A stretch of DNA of 64,000 nt from Hyphomicrobiaceae bacterium (GTDB lineage: Bacteria; Pseudomonadota; Alphaproteobacteria; Rhizobiales; Devosiaceae), in NCBI GenBank assembly GCA_020638095.1, contig JACKJF010000003.1, forward strand, positions 806,001 to 870,000, written 5' to 3'. The notes beneath the pieces are model-generated. The model ran no database searches, was not told where the DNA came from, and worked only from the letters and a program-made list of their open reading frames with translations. Below are positions 54,901-62,908 of the stretch, one piece after another. Numbering within the stretch: position 1 is the stretch's first letter; every line of letters begins with the position of its first letter. The translations under genes were made by a program, and so were the position numbers.

Positions 54901-57419
54901 CGGATACCGAGCCGGTCGCCACCGGCAAGAACCGGCCGCGTCAGGCTGCGTTCGACCGGGCGGCCGTTGCTGTCGATAAGCCGCAGGATGACCTCGGCAT
55001 CGAGCGGGCGCGTCGTCGCCTGCAATGAGGGCAGATAGAGCTCGGCCACCGCATGGCCGGTGTCGTCGGTCGTGCCCACCTGGCCAAGCGGCTCCTGATC
55101 GGTCTGGATCGTGTCGTCCTCGCGTCCGAACGTATAGCCGGGATAGCCCGCAAGCGTCGTCCGGGGCCGCAGAATTACGTCCGCCTCGATCGAAAGGTCA
55201 GGAGCTGTTGCGCCGTAGAGATACTTGGCTTCAACATCGATATTGAGCGGCTGGTCAGGATCGACCGGACCGTCCGGTGCCTTGACCTCGAAGGCGAGCC
55301 GTTCGGGTTCGAAATCCTCGACCAGGAAGGTCACGCTCGTCAGCGCCCGCCCTTTCGGGTCGGCATAGAATTCGACATACCAGGCTCCGGTCATTTCGTC
55401 GGATCGGAGGAAAAGCGCATCGAAATAGCTGCCGGCGCCGCCGTCACTTAGCACCTTCTCGCTCGAAAGCACCCCGTCCGGCCGGTAGACCTTCATGGTC
55501 AGGTTGAGCCCGTCGACGGCCTCGGCATGGCTGTCGCGCAGCAAGCCAGTCAGGAACACGGTTTCGCCCGGACGGTACACACCGCGTTCGCTCGTCGCAA
55601 AGAGATCGAGCGGACCCGGCGCCGCACGCCCCGCAACCCCGCGATCGGTCAGATCGAATGCGGACTTGCCGGCATCGAGGAACGCATAGTCTCCATCATC
55701 GGTCTCCGCGACCAGCAGTTGCGGCGCCGATCCGCCGGTACCGCGCGAAAGCCCAGGCGCGAAATCGACCCGGCCATTTTCATCCGAAACCGCCTCGCCA
55801 AGTATTTCGTTGTTGACCGCCACCAGGCGCACATGGGCGCCCGCAACCGGCGCGGTGCTGGTCAGCGAGCGGACAAAGGCATGAACGCCGTCATCGCCGG
55901 AAACCTCGGTCAGTCCGAGGTCGGTCACGACGAACCACTGGGTTGCGGTGTCGCGCCAATAGGCCTCTTCCGAGCCGGTCACTTTGGCAGTGACCACATA
56001 GGCGCCCGGCGCCATCTGCCCGATCGCCTCGGTCACCGGAATGGCGGTCACCACCATCTGGTTGAGCGGCGCGGAGGCGAGATCCACCTTGCCCTCGAAA
56101 GCCAGTTCGCCGTTTTCGTAGGCGATGTCCTCGGCTGAATACTGGCTGAGATTGCTCTGGAACAAACCATCGCGCACGGCGGTCGCGATCGACCGGTCGC
56201 CGATGCGGTAAATAGCGACGTCAGCGCTTTCGGCATTGACCGAACTGATCGGCAGGCCGCCGCCAAGCCCGGCGGGCATCACATAGGCATTGTTGGCAAA
56301 CCCGACAAAGGGCGAACGGTCGGGAACGAAAAGGCTGAGGTTGACGTCGTTGCGCAGCTTTTCGCCGCTTGCCGACGGCAGCCCGGCGCGAAGGGTAATC
56401 TGGTAGCGCTCGCCATGCGAAACGCCTTCGACGCAGATCTGGTCGTCATCGACCTCGATCGCGAGCCGGGAATTGCCTGCGATCGAGACATAGCTCGAAA
56501 GGTCGGTGTCGCCCGCCTGCAGGCTTTCGGAGAACACCGCGCAGATGCGCGGCTGCGCGGCATCGGAATCGACCTCATGCGAAACGACGCGGAACCCGTG
56601 CTGCGCGATGACCTGATCTAGCCTTGCTTCAAGATCGCCACTGTCGACCAGGGCCAGGCTGTCGCGATAGGTCACGATCGCTTCGTGCCACATCTGCCGG
56701 TTCTCAAGCGCCTTGGCCAGAACGCCGAGCGCTTCGGCCCGCTCGGCCACCGTCTCGGTCAGCAGGTAGGCATTGAGGGCCTCATAGGTCGACTCCGTTG
56801 CGATCGAATAGTCGCCCGAACTGCTCGACTTTAGACTGAGATCGAACAGCGTCTGTGTCGCTTCCGTCAGTTTCAGCCAGACCGCCGGATCATTGCCGAC
56901 AATCCCGAGCGCCTGGCGCAGAAGCACCCGCGCATTGGCGGCATTGCCGACGCTGAGCGCAGATTCACCCTCGGCCAGAAGGTCGGCATAGGTCAGACCC
57001 TTGGGGTGCGGATCGGTCTCGGGAAGGCCGGCGGCAAGCGCCTCGGCCGACTGGATCAGCGACATGGCGGGAAAGCTGAGTTCACCGGCGCGCGCGGTGG
57101 CGATATCGTCGGGCGACGGCGTCTGAGAAATGACGCCGGAAGTCGCCCCGGCAAAGGCCAGAGGCTCGGCGGACTGTCCCTTGAGGAAGCACCAGTTCGA
57201 CTTTTCGTTATAGGTGAAAGCACGGCACAACCGGTCAGTGAGACAGGCCTGCTGGCACTGTTTCAGGCTGACATCCTTGTCGATCTGGTAGTCGAAGCCT
57301 GGCAGGTCCATGTCCGGCAAAAGGCTGACCGTGCGGTCGGCGGCCCACGCAGATCCTGCCGCAAGGCTCAGGAAAATGGCCGCAATAACCCCTGCGGCGA
57401 AACCGGAAAACCTGCCCAT
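51927..57419 (-). CDS. bacterial alpha-2-macroglobulin with PAN/Apple N-terminal domain
   Basis: 1830 residues from ATG 57419 (GGGAGGA site); longer frames upstream lack this site. A signal peptide ends at GSAWA without a lipobox cysteine, so the protein is probably soluble in the periplasm rather than a lipoprotein as in YfhM. Residues 25-100 hold a PAN/Apple-like domain with CQQACLTDRLCRAFTY and NWCFLKG. Macroglobulin domains follow. The thioester site is intact as GC1380AEQ, and the C-terminal domain is present. It should trap proteases that reach the periplasm. Directly upstream of pbpC, the classic pairing. Confidence 0.93.
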   Translation of the reverse strand: MGRFSGFAAGVIAAIFLSLAAGSAWAADRTVSLLPDMDLPGFDYQIDKDVSLKQCQQACLTDRLCRAFTYNEKSNWCFLKGQSAEPLAFAGATSGVISQTPSPDDIATARAGELSFPAMSLIQSAEALAAGLPETDPHPKGLTYADLLAEGESALSVGNAANARVLLRQALGIVGNDPAVWLKLTEATQTLFDLSLKSSSSGDYSIATESTYEALNAYLLTETVAERAEALGVLAKALENRQMWHEAIVTYRDSLALVDSGDLEARLDQVIAQHGFRVVSHEVDSDAAQPRICAVFSESLQAGDTDLSSYVSIAGNSRLAIEVDDDQICVEGVSHGERYQITLRAGLPSASGEKLRNDVNLSLFVPDRSPFVGFANNAYVMPAGLGGGLPISSVNAESADVAIYRIGDRSIATAVRDGLFQSNLSQYSAEDIAYENGELAFEGKVDLASAPLNQMVVTAIPVTEAIGQMAPGAYVVTAKVTGSEEAYWRDTATQWFVVTDLGLTEVSGDDGVHAFVRSLTSTAPVAGAHVRLVAVNNEILGEAVSDENGRVDFAPGLSRGTGGSAPQLLVAETDDGDYAFLDAGKSAFDLTDRGVAGRAAPGPLDLFATSERGVYRPGETVFLTGLLRDSHAEAVDGLNLTMKVYRPDGVLSSEKVLSDGGAGSYFDALFLRSDEMTGAWYVEFYADPKGRALTSVTFLVEDFEPERLAFEVKAPDGPVDPDQPLNIDVEAKYLYGATAPDLSIEADVILRPRTTLAGYPGYTFGREDDTIQTDQEPLGQVGTTDDTGHAVAELYLPSLQATTRPLDAEVILRLIDSNGRPVERSLTRPVLAGGDRLGIRPDFSGSDLGEGAEAGFDVVAVAPDGSLTEKSGVTWTLSRITTQYQWYRDGGTWKWEAITNTREVANGTLDATADGPAHVSAPVDWGRYRFEIQSMGDDPTSSSYEFYAGYYYADAGSDTPDTLQVALDKTAYRIGDTATLKLEPQFAGTALVMVVDDRIIDLRAVEVPAEGTSVELPVTEDWGPGAYVTAILYRPASVAEKRMPSRALGLEYADVDPGARLLNVGLDVPSEASPRQSFTATVDLGDAVAGQDAYVAVAAVDLGILNLTGFKAPDPDGYFFGQRQLGVEFRDLYGQLIDPTQGLPGAIRSGGDGGPVRHGTPPPTSVLVALHSGIVKVDADGKARIDFAMPDFNGTVRVMAMAWTNKAVGHAVKDVVVHDPVVVTLSPPRFLRVGDQSRLLVEIANISGPDGAYHVELKTGAGLASDMESEDVTLAKGGRASLSFDLTGTAIGDHDLQLLLTDPDGNALVKKLTLGVRATSVVTTTKSVLPLGAGESVTIDASRLSAFLPETGALTLAVGPLARLNVPELMLELDRYPYGCAEQVTSRALPLLYLNEVAHMVGIGDDKALEGRIDDAIADLLSKQSSNGSFGVWGPYSYTSFWLDAYVTDFLLRAKEAGHDVPDLALQRALDSLSNQLSYASDFDHGGEDVAYALYDLARAGRASIGDLRYYLEARIDQFGSPLAKAQLGAALALYGERVRAATGFAAAIADLGKPMDDSRYRNDYGSRLRDMAGVLALAAEFKPSGVDLSALSKRLATLRDLDAYTSTQENAWTLLAAASLGENAADGAISINGEPVTGSAYRRFLDHAFAAGPVTVTNTSNQPTEITLSASGIPTVPPEASSHGFALTRSYYQLDGTPIDNLEQVTQNDRFVVVLTARARTLGSGQYVITDPLPAGFEIENPDLSAGGGASDLSWLNVSTPDHTESRTDHFMAAFNYYSEVSDFSAAYLVRAVTPGNFTGPGAAVEDMYRPDLRANLGAQTVIIRPAGR

Positions 57420-57763
57420 CTCGTCCTCCCAATGTGCTGGCTGGCCGAAGCCAGCACGAAATTGCGACAATTTCCCGAGCAAATCGAGATGGTCGTCAAA
57501 AAAAGTGTCAGTTGCCGAGTCGATGAGCCAGCGCGCACCAGGCGACGCCGAGTCGATCACCGGATGTCCACCGGGCAGCGGGAAGGATTCTTGTGATGAC
57601 TTGAATCAAAGCGCGGTTCGTCCCAAGCTGATCTTGTCCGGCCCGGATCGGACGCCAGTTGATGACCGCGGCGCCCCATTCAGATGGGGACCGAGCCGTG
57701 GCGAGTATGAAGCGTGACTGGTGCCCGTCTGGTTCTGTTTGTTGCATGAGGGAGAAATGCACA
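57420..57763. other. 344-base divergent intergenic region with hairpins
   Basis: This is the longest gene-free stretch. Next to the macroglobulin start lies a perfect 9-bp hairpin (GTGCTGGCT 57434-57442 with AGCCAGCAC 57449-57457, 6-base loop). It is in the 5' leader just before the ribosome binding site. Nearer dctP is a CCCCAT-TCAG-ATGGGG dyad (57674-57689) and a short TCCGG-C-CCGGA palindrome (57637-57647). No convincing open reading frame is present; it should hold both promoters. Confidence 0.6.
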
Positions 57764-58759
57764 ATGAAGATCGTAAAACTCGCGGGCCTCGCGGCCGGCA
57801 TTCTGTTCGTGTCCGCTTCGGCCGCGCTGGCGCAGTGTGATCCGGGCGAAGTCGTCATCAAGTTCAGCCACGACGTCGCCGAGACGCACCCCAAGGGCGT
57901 CGCCGCCAACATGCTCGCCGAACGGGTGAATGCCGAAATGGACGGCAAGGCCTGTCTCGAAGTTTATCCGAACTCGACGCTTTATGATGACAACAAGGTG
58001 TTCGAGGCGATGCTTCTGGGCGACGTGCAGCTTGCCGCGCCGTCGCTTTCCAAGTTCGAACCCTACACCAAGAAATACCGGCTCTTCGATCTGCCGTTCC
58101 TCTTTGCCGATCTCGGCGCGGTGAACACCTTCCTGCACTCCGACTCTGCCACGGAACTCAAGACCGCCGTCAATGATGCCGGCTTCACCGGTCTTTATTT
58201 CTGGTCCTCGGGTCTCAAGCAGTTTTCCGCCGACAAGCCGCTGCTCGAGCCGACCGATGCGTCCGGCCTGAAATTCCGCATTCAGCCGTCCGACGTGGCC
58301 CAGGCGATGATCGAAGGGCTCGGCGCCTCCGCGCAAAAGCTGGCCTTCCCCGAAGTCTATGGCGCCCTGCAGACCAAGGTCGTGGACGGACAGGAAAACT
58401 CTTGGTGCAACATCTACACCCAGAAGTTCTTCGAGGTGCAGGATGGCATCTCCGAGACCAACCATGCGCTTCTGGCCTATCTCGTCTTTACCAACACGGA
58501 ATGGCTCAACGGCCTTGACCCCGACGTGCGCGACCAGTTCCTCACCATCCTTGGCGAAGTCAGCGATCAGGTGAACGATTCCGTCGCCGCTAAGGAGGCT
58601 GCGTGCCGGCAGAACATTCTCGACGCGGGCGGCACGATCCGTGAACTAACCGCCGATCAGCGGGCTGACTGGGTTGCCGCGATGAAGCCGGTCTGGGATC
58701 AGTTCCAGGGTGACATTGGTCAGGACTTGATCAGCGCCGCGCAATCGGCCAACAACTGA
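57764..58759 (+). CDS. dctP: TRAP transporter substrate-binding protein DctP
   Basis: 331 residues from ATG 57764 (GGGAGAA site). A Sec signal peptide ends SAALA-QCD. The DctP fold shows VVIKFSHDVAETHPKGVAANMLAERV, VFEAMLLGDVQLAAPSLSKF and the Arg-containing GLKFRIQPSDVAQAMIEGLGA, where the conserved arginine binds a substrate carboxylate. It is followed by a perfect 8-bp hairpin before dctQ. Substrate is an organic acid by family; identity not readable. Confidence 0.93.
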   Translation: MKIVKLAGLAAGILFVSASAALAQCDPGEVVIKFSHDVAETHPKGVAANMLAERVNAEMDGKACLEVYPNSTLYDDNKVFEAMLLGDVQLAAPSLSKFEPYTKKYRLFDLPFLFADLGAVNTFLHSDSATELKTAVNDAGFTGLYFWSSGLKQFSADKPLLEPTDASGLKFRIQPSDVAQAMIEGLGASAQKLAFPEVYGALQTKVVDGQENSWCNIYTQKFFEVQDGISETNHALLAYLVFTNTEWLNGLDPDVRDQFLTILGEVSDQVNDSVAAKEAACRQNILDAGGTIRELTADQRADWVAAMKPVWDQFQGDIGQDLISAAQSANN

Positions 58760-58774
58760 TCTGCGATCAGGCAA

Positions 58775-58800
58775 CGGGGCGCGACCTGGGTTGCGCCCCG
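58775..58800 (+). other. hairpin between dctP and dctQ
   Basis: An 8-bp perfect stem (CGGGGCGC with GCGCCCCG) with a 10-base loop starts 16 bases after the dctP stop and ends 29 bases before the dctQ start. No T-run follows, so partial termination or message stabilisation is likelier than full termination. Confidence 0.65.
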
Positions 58801-58828
58801 AAGCCATGCGAAGCGGGGGAGGGGCGCT

Positions 58829-59503
58829 TTGTTGCAGATCTCGATCACACTTGTCGCACTCATTGCATTGTTCACCGCGCTTGAGCGTTGGCGGCCGGGA
58901 CTGTTGCACCGCAGCGAGGAGATCCTTCTTGCGCTGCTTCTCGCAACCATGGTGCTGGTCTCGTTCGTGCAGGTCATCGCGCGCTATGTGTTCCTCTCGG
59001 GCTGGGACGGGGCGCTGGAATTCACCCGCATTCTCTTTGCCTGGCTGATCCTTTTCGGCATGAGCTACGGCATTCGCGCCAATCTCCATATCGGCGTCGA
59101 CGCCCTCGTCCGGCTGTTGCCGAAGCCGCTGTTCCGGCTTGTGGCGCTGGCCACCGCGGGCGCCTGCGTGCTCTATGCCGTGGTTTTCCTTTATTCGGAT
59201 TGGCTCCAGCTTTTCGGCGCACCCGCCAAGGGCGGCGCCATGGACTACTGGTCAAAGATGTTCCGCGCCGGGATCGGGCTCGAAGACCTGCGTTTCCCCG
59301 ATTGGGCGCAGCAGGCATTCGGCCTCGACGATCGTGTGCCGCGCTGGGTCGCTTATCTGATCTTGCCTGTCGGCCTCGCGCTCTTCGCCTTCCGCTGTCT
59401 TGAGGCGATGGTCGCGATGGTGCGCGGCGAGCGCGAACTGATCATCGCCTCGCACGAGGCCGAAGATCTGGTCGCCGAGAACCGGGCTGTGGCGAAGGAT
59501 TAA
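58829..59503 (+). CDS. dctQ: TRAP transporter small permease DctQ
   Basis: 224 residues from TTG 58829, preceded by a GGGGGAGGGG site. Four membrane helices and the DctQ segment ALEFTRILFAWLILFGMSYGIRANLHIGVDALVRLLP are visible. It is somewhat longer than the minimal family because of a loop of about 30 residues (APAKGGAMDYWSKMFRAG). Forms the membrane complex with DctM, whose gene starts six bases after its stop. Confidence 0.92.
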   Translation: MLQISITLVALIALFTALERWRPGLLHRSEEILLALLLATMVLVSFVQVIARYVFLSGWDGALEFTRILFAWLILFGMSYGIRANLHIGVDALVRLLPKPLFRLVALATAGACVLYAVVFLYSDWLQLFGAPAKGGAMDYWSKMFRAGIGLEDLRFPDWAQQAFGLDDRVPRWVAYLILPVGLALFAFRCLEAMVAMVRGERELIIASHEAEDLVAENRAVAKD

Positions 59504-59509
59504 CCGGCA

Positions 59510-61108
59510 ATGGAAACGCTGACGCTCTTTGTCCTCGTGCTGACGCTGCTCTTCGCCGGCGTGCCGATCGCGGTGTCGCTTGGTCTTGCAAGCGTTCTGG
59601 TCATCGCTTTCTTCTCGAACGACTCACTGTCCTCCGTGGCGCTGCAGCTCTTCAACGCCTCGCAGAACTACGTGCTTCTCGCGATCCCCTTTTTCATCCT
59701 CGCCTCCAACTTCATGTCGACCGGCGGCGTCGCGCGCCGCATTATCCGCGTCGCCATCGCCACGGTTGGGCACATGCGCGGCGGTCTGGCCATGGCCAGC
59801 GTCCTCTCCTGCATGCTGTTCGCGGCGCTCTCAGGATCCTCGCCGGCAACCGTGGTGGCCATCGGGTCGATCGCCATCGTTGCCATGCGCCAAATCGGCT
59901 ATTCGCGGGACTTTGCCGCCGGTATCATCGCCAATGCCGGCACCCTCGGCATTCTCATTCCGCCCTCGATCGTCATGGTCGTTTATTCTGCCGCCACCGA
60001 TGTCAGCGTCGGACGCATGTTCCTCGCCGGCATCCTGCCCGGCATCTTCGCCGGCCTGATGCTGATGGTCGCCATCTACATTGTGGCGCGGATCAGGGGC
60101 CTGCCGCGGGAAGAGTGGAAAGGCTTCATGGAAATCGTCGAAACCGGCAAGGAAGCCGGCTGGGGCCTCTTCCTCATCTTCATCATCATCGGCGGCATCT
60201 ATGGCGGGGCCTTCACCCCGACGGAAGCGGCCGCCGTTGCCGCGATCTATGGCGCGATTGTCGCGCTCTTCGTTTATCGCGACATGGGGCCGCTGAAGGG
60301 GGAGACCTGGCTGCCCGAAGGTGCGAGCCCGGTCGCGGTCGCGGGCTTCAAGGCGAGCGTCTACGGCCTTGGACTATTCCTGCTTTGGCAGATCGTCAGT
60401 TTCTTCTTCCTCGCATTTCTCGACAATCAGGTCCGGCTGCTGATTTCGGCCGGTCTCGGCCTTCTGATGCTGTTACTCTATCCGGTGCTGCGTCACCGGC
60501 TGTCGCCGCTTGCCTTCATCAGCGGTCTGCCGATCTGGGGGCGCAACCTCTGGCTGATCATGCGCAAGTTCTTTCCCGCGCTTGTCCACGCCGACACGTT
60601 CAAGGTGCTGCTCGACACGGCCAAGACGACGGTCATGCTCATGTTCATCATCGTCAATGCGCTTCTATTTGCGCATGTGCTGACGGCGGAGCGCATTCCA
60701 AACATGATCACCGACTGGATGGTGGGCGCCGGGTTCAACTGGTTCACTTTCCTCATCGCCGTCAACGTACTGCTTCTGATCGGCGGCCAGTTCATGGAAC
60801 CGTCCGGGCTTCTGCTCATCGTTGCGCCGGTCGTCTTTCCGATCGCGGTTGAACTTGGGGTCGATCCGATCCATCTCGGCATCATCATGGTCGTCAACAT
60901 GGAAATCGGCATGATCACGCCGCCGATCGGCCTCAATCTGTTCGTTACATCGGGCATTACGGGCATGAGTCTGACGCAGGTGGTCCGTGCGGCGCTGCCC
61001 TTCGTTGCGGTGCTGATGCTCTTTCTTGTCATCGTCACCTATTGGCCGTGGCTTTCGACCGCACTGCCCAATGCCCTGATGGGTCCAGAGGTCATCCGGG
61101 CCCGCTAG
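59510..61108 (+). CDS. dctM: TRAP transporter large permease DctM, enlarged
   Basis: 532 residues; the usual length is about 430. DctM features are VPIAVSLGLASVLVIAFF, LAIPFFILASNFMSTGG, SGSSPATVVAIGSI, NAGTLGILIPPSI and IGMITPPIGLNLFV. The extra length sits in the middle (about residues 255-360, between GAFTPTEAAAVAAIYG and KTTVMLMFIIVNALLF) and contains two or three added membrane helices. Drives sodium- or proton-coupled uptake of the DctP ligand. Confidence 0.93.
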   Translation: METLTLFVLVLTLLFAGVPIAVSLGLASVLVIAFFSNDSLSSVALQLFNASQNYVLLAIPFFILASNFMSTGGVARRIIRVAIATVGHMRGGLAMASVLSCMLFAALSGSSPATVVAIGSIAIVAMRQIGYSRDFAAGIIANAGTLGILIPPSIVMVVYSAATDVSVGRMFLAGILPGIFAGLMLMVAIYIVARIRGLPREEWKGFMEIVETGKEAGWGLFLIFIIIGGIYGGAFTPTEAAAVAAIYGAIVALFVYRDMGPLKGETWLPEGASPVAVAGFKASVYGLGLFLLWQIVSFFFLAFLDNQVRLLISAGLGLLMLLLYPVLRHRLSPLAFISGLPIWGRNLWLIMRKFFPALVHADTFKVLLDTAKTTVMLMFIIVNALLFAHVLTAERIPNMITDWMVGAGFNWFTFLIAVNVLLLIGGQFMEPSGLLLIVAPVVFPIAVELGVDPIHLGIIMVVNMEIGMITPPIGLNLFVTSGITGMSLTQVVRAALPFVAVLMLFLVIVTYWPWLSTALPNALMGPEVIRAR

Positions 61109-61229
61109 TCGCGGTGATGCTGATTTCGTCATGTGATTGCGCTTGACGCGCCGGTTCGAGCATGTAGCTAAGGCGTCGTCCCGACTCTCACGACCGAAAG
61201 CGGGCTTAAAAACCAACCGGGAGATCGCC

Positions 61230-62078
61230 ATGAAACTCGCCCGCATCGGCCACAAGCGTGCCGAACGCCCCGCAATTCTTCACTCCGACGGCACCTACCG
61301 CGACATCAGCGGTCTCGTCCCCGACCTTGCCGGCGAAAGCCTGACGGACACAGGGCTGGCCGCCATCCGCTCGGCCGACCTTTCCGCGCTTCCCGTGCTC
61401 GACCCCGTCCGTTTCGGCCCCTGCGTCGGTCAGGTCGGCAAGTTCATCTGCATCGGGCTCAACTACGCCGACCATGCCGCCGAGAGCGGTATGCAGGTGC
61501 CACCCGAACCGGTCGTGTTCATGAAGGCGACGAGCGCCATTACCGGGCCGAATGACAATGTCCGCATCCCCAAGGGATCGCAAAAGACCGACTGGGAGGT
61601 CGAACTCGGCGTCGTTATCGGCAAGGAAGCCCGCTACATCGACGAATCCGAGGCGCTCGATCACGTGGCCGGCTATTGCGTGGTCAACGATCTTTCGGAA
61701 CGCGCCTTCCAGACCGAACATGCCGGACAGTGGGTCAAGGGCAAGAGCGCCGACACGTTCGGCCCCATCGGTCCCTGGCTGGTGACGCGCGATGAAGTGC
61801 CCGACCCGCAGAACCTCAAGCTTTGGCTCGAAGTCGACGGCAAGCGCGTGCAGAACGGCTCGACCAGAACCATGGTCTATGGCGTTGCCTTCACCGTCGC
61901 CTACCTTAGCCGCTTCATGAGCCTTCAGCCCGGCGACATCATTTCGACCGGTACCCCGCCGGGAGTGGGCATGGGCTTCAAGCCCGACCCGGTTTACCTG
62001 AAGGAAGGTCAGACCCTTCATCTCGGGGTCGAGGGTCTCGGCGAGCAGACCCAGAAAACCATCGCCTGGAACGGTTGA
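61230..62078 (+). CDS. fumarylacetoacetate hydrolase-family protein
   Basis: 282 residues from ATG 61230. Family metal ligands appear in DWEVELGVVIGKEARYI, with IGLNYADHAAE, GYCVVNDLSERAFQ and DIISTGTPPGVGMG. The overall form is close to the group annotated as ureidoglycolate lyase or 2,4-diketo-3-deoxy-L-rhamnonate/fuconate hydrolase. It lies 121 bases after dctM and may act on the acid imported by the TRAP system. A link to the rhamnonate-dehydratase-like gene at 18641-19792 is possible but unproven. Confidence 0.88.
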   Translation: MKLARIGHKRAERPAILHSDGTYRDISGLVPDLAGESLTDTGLAAIRSADLSALPVLDPVRFGPCVGQVGKFICIGLNYADHAAESGMQVPPEPVVFMKATSAITGPNDNVRIPKGSQKTDWEVELGVVIGKEARYIDESEALDHVAGYCVVNDLSERAFQTEHAGQWVKGKSADTFGPIGPWLVTRDEVPDPQNLKLWLEVDGKRVQNGSTRTMVYGVAFTVAYLSRFMSLQPGDIISTGTPPGVGMGFKPDPVYLKEGQTLHLGVEGLGEQTQKTIAWNG

Positions 62079-62103
62079 GGTTTACCGCCTCGCCTGACTT
62101 GAA

Positions 62104-62133
62104 CCCGGTCCCACCGATTGGGGCGGGACCGGG
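62104..62133. terminator. hairpin between convergent hydrolase and fasciclin genes
   Basis: A perfect 9-bp stem CCCGGTCCC/GGGACCGGG with a 12-base loop lies 26 bases after the hydrolase stop. No strong T-run follows on either strand. It probably limits read-through between the convergent genes. Confidence 0.5.
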
Positions 62134-62213
62134 CTTGCATGCGGCCGTGATCGGGACAGGCGTGGCATTGGGGGGCAGAGGACCACGGCCGCAGTAACGG
62201 TTTGCGCCCAGGC

Positions 62214-62786
62214 CTACATGGCGGGCAGAAGCACCTTGTCGATCACGTGAATGACGCCGTTTGACTGGCGGACGTCGGCAATGGTGACGTGGGCGACGTT
62301 GCCCTGCTCGTCGGTGATCGCGACCATGTCACCGTCAAGGCTGGCTTCGAGCGTGCAGCCGCCGACCGTCGGAATGGCATGCATGCCGCCATCGGCGTTG
62401 ATCATGCCCACAAGATCCGTCGACATGACGTTTGCCGCGACCACGTGGCAGGTCAGGATCTTGACGAGCTGGTCCTTGTTTTCAGGCTTCAGAAGGGTGT
62501 CGACGGTGCCGTCAGGCAGGGCCGCGAAGGCTTCATTCGTCGGCGCGAAAACGGTGAACGGACCCTCGCCCATCAGCGTATCCACCAGCCCGGCGGCCTG
62601 AACGGCGGCGACGAGCGTGGTGTGATCGGCGGAGTTCACGGCGTTTTCAACGATATTCTTGTCGGGGAACATGGCTGCGCCCCCGACCATCGGGTTTTCC
62701 ATGTGCGACGCGGCAAATGCGGCGCCACCGATCACTGAAGTGGTGAGAACTGCGGCGACCCCGAGGGCCTTGAGAGAGAGTTTCAT
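62214..62786 (-). CDS. secreted fasciclin (FAS1) domain protein
   Basis: 190 residues from ATG 62786. A signal peptide ends GGAAFA-ASH. One FAS1 domain follows with ADHTTLVAAVQAAGLVDTL, GPFTVFAPTNEAFAALP and VIHVIDKVLLP. Such single-domain proteins are surface or periplasmic adhesin-like proteins. It lies next to an ECF sigma/RskA-like pair on the same strand, as is often seen, and carries a candidate ECF promoter about 50 bases upstream. Confidence 0.93.
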   Translation of the reverse strand: MKLSLKALGVAAVLTTSVIGGAAFAASHMENPMVGGAAMFPDKNIVENAVNSADHTTLVAAVQAAGLVDTLMGEGPFTVFAPTNEAFAALPDGTVDTLLKPENKDQLVKILTCHVVAANVMSTDLVGMINADGGMHAIPTVGGCTLEASLDGDMVAITDEQGNVAHVTIADVRQSNGVIHVIDKVLLPAM

Positions 62787-62834
62787 GTTTGAGCCTTTCG
62801 TTTTGAATTCTCTGTCCCGTGCTGGACAGGAGAA

Positions 62835-62862
62835 GAAACGAGAGGGGTCCTCGAAAAGTTTC
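62835..62862 (-). promoter_or_regulatory. candidate ECF promoter for the fasciclin gene
   Basis: On the minus strand GAAAC (62862-62858), 17 bases and CGTTTC (62840-62835) resemble GGAAC-N16-17-CGTT promoters used by alphaproteobacterial ECF sigma factors. It is 49 bases upstream of the ATG. One mismatch in the -35 keeps confidence low. Confidence 0.33.
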
Positions 62863-62908
62863 ACTCTTGAAGATTTTTTCCAAATCCGGTGAGAGTAATC
62901 GACGTCGA

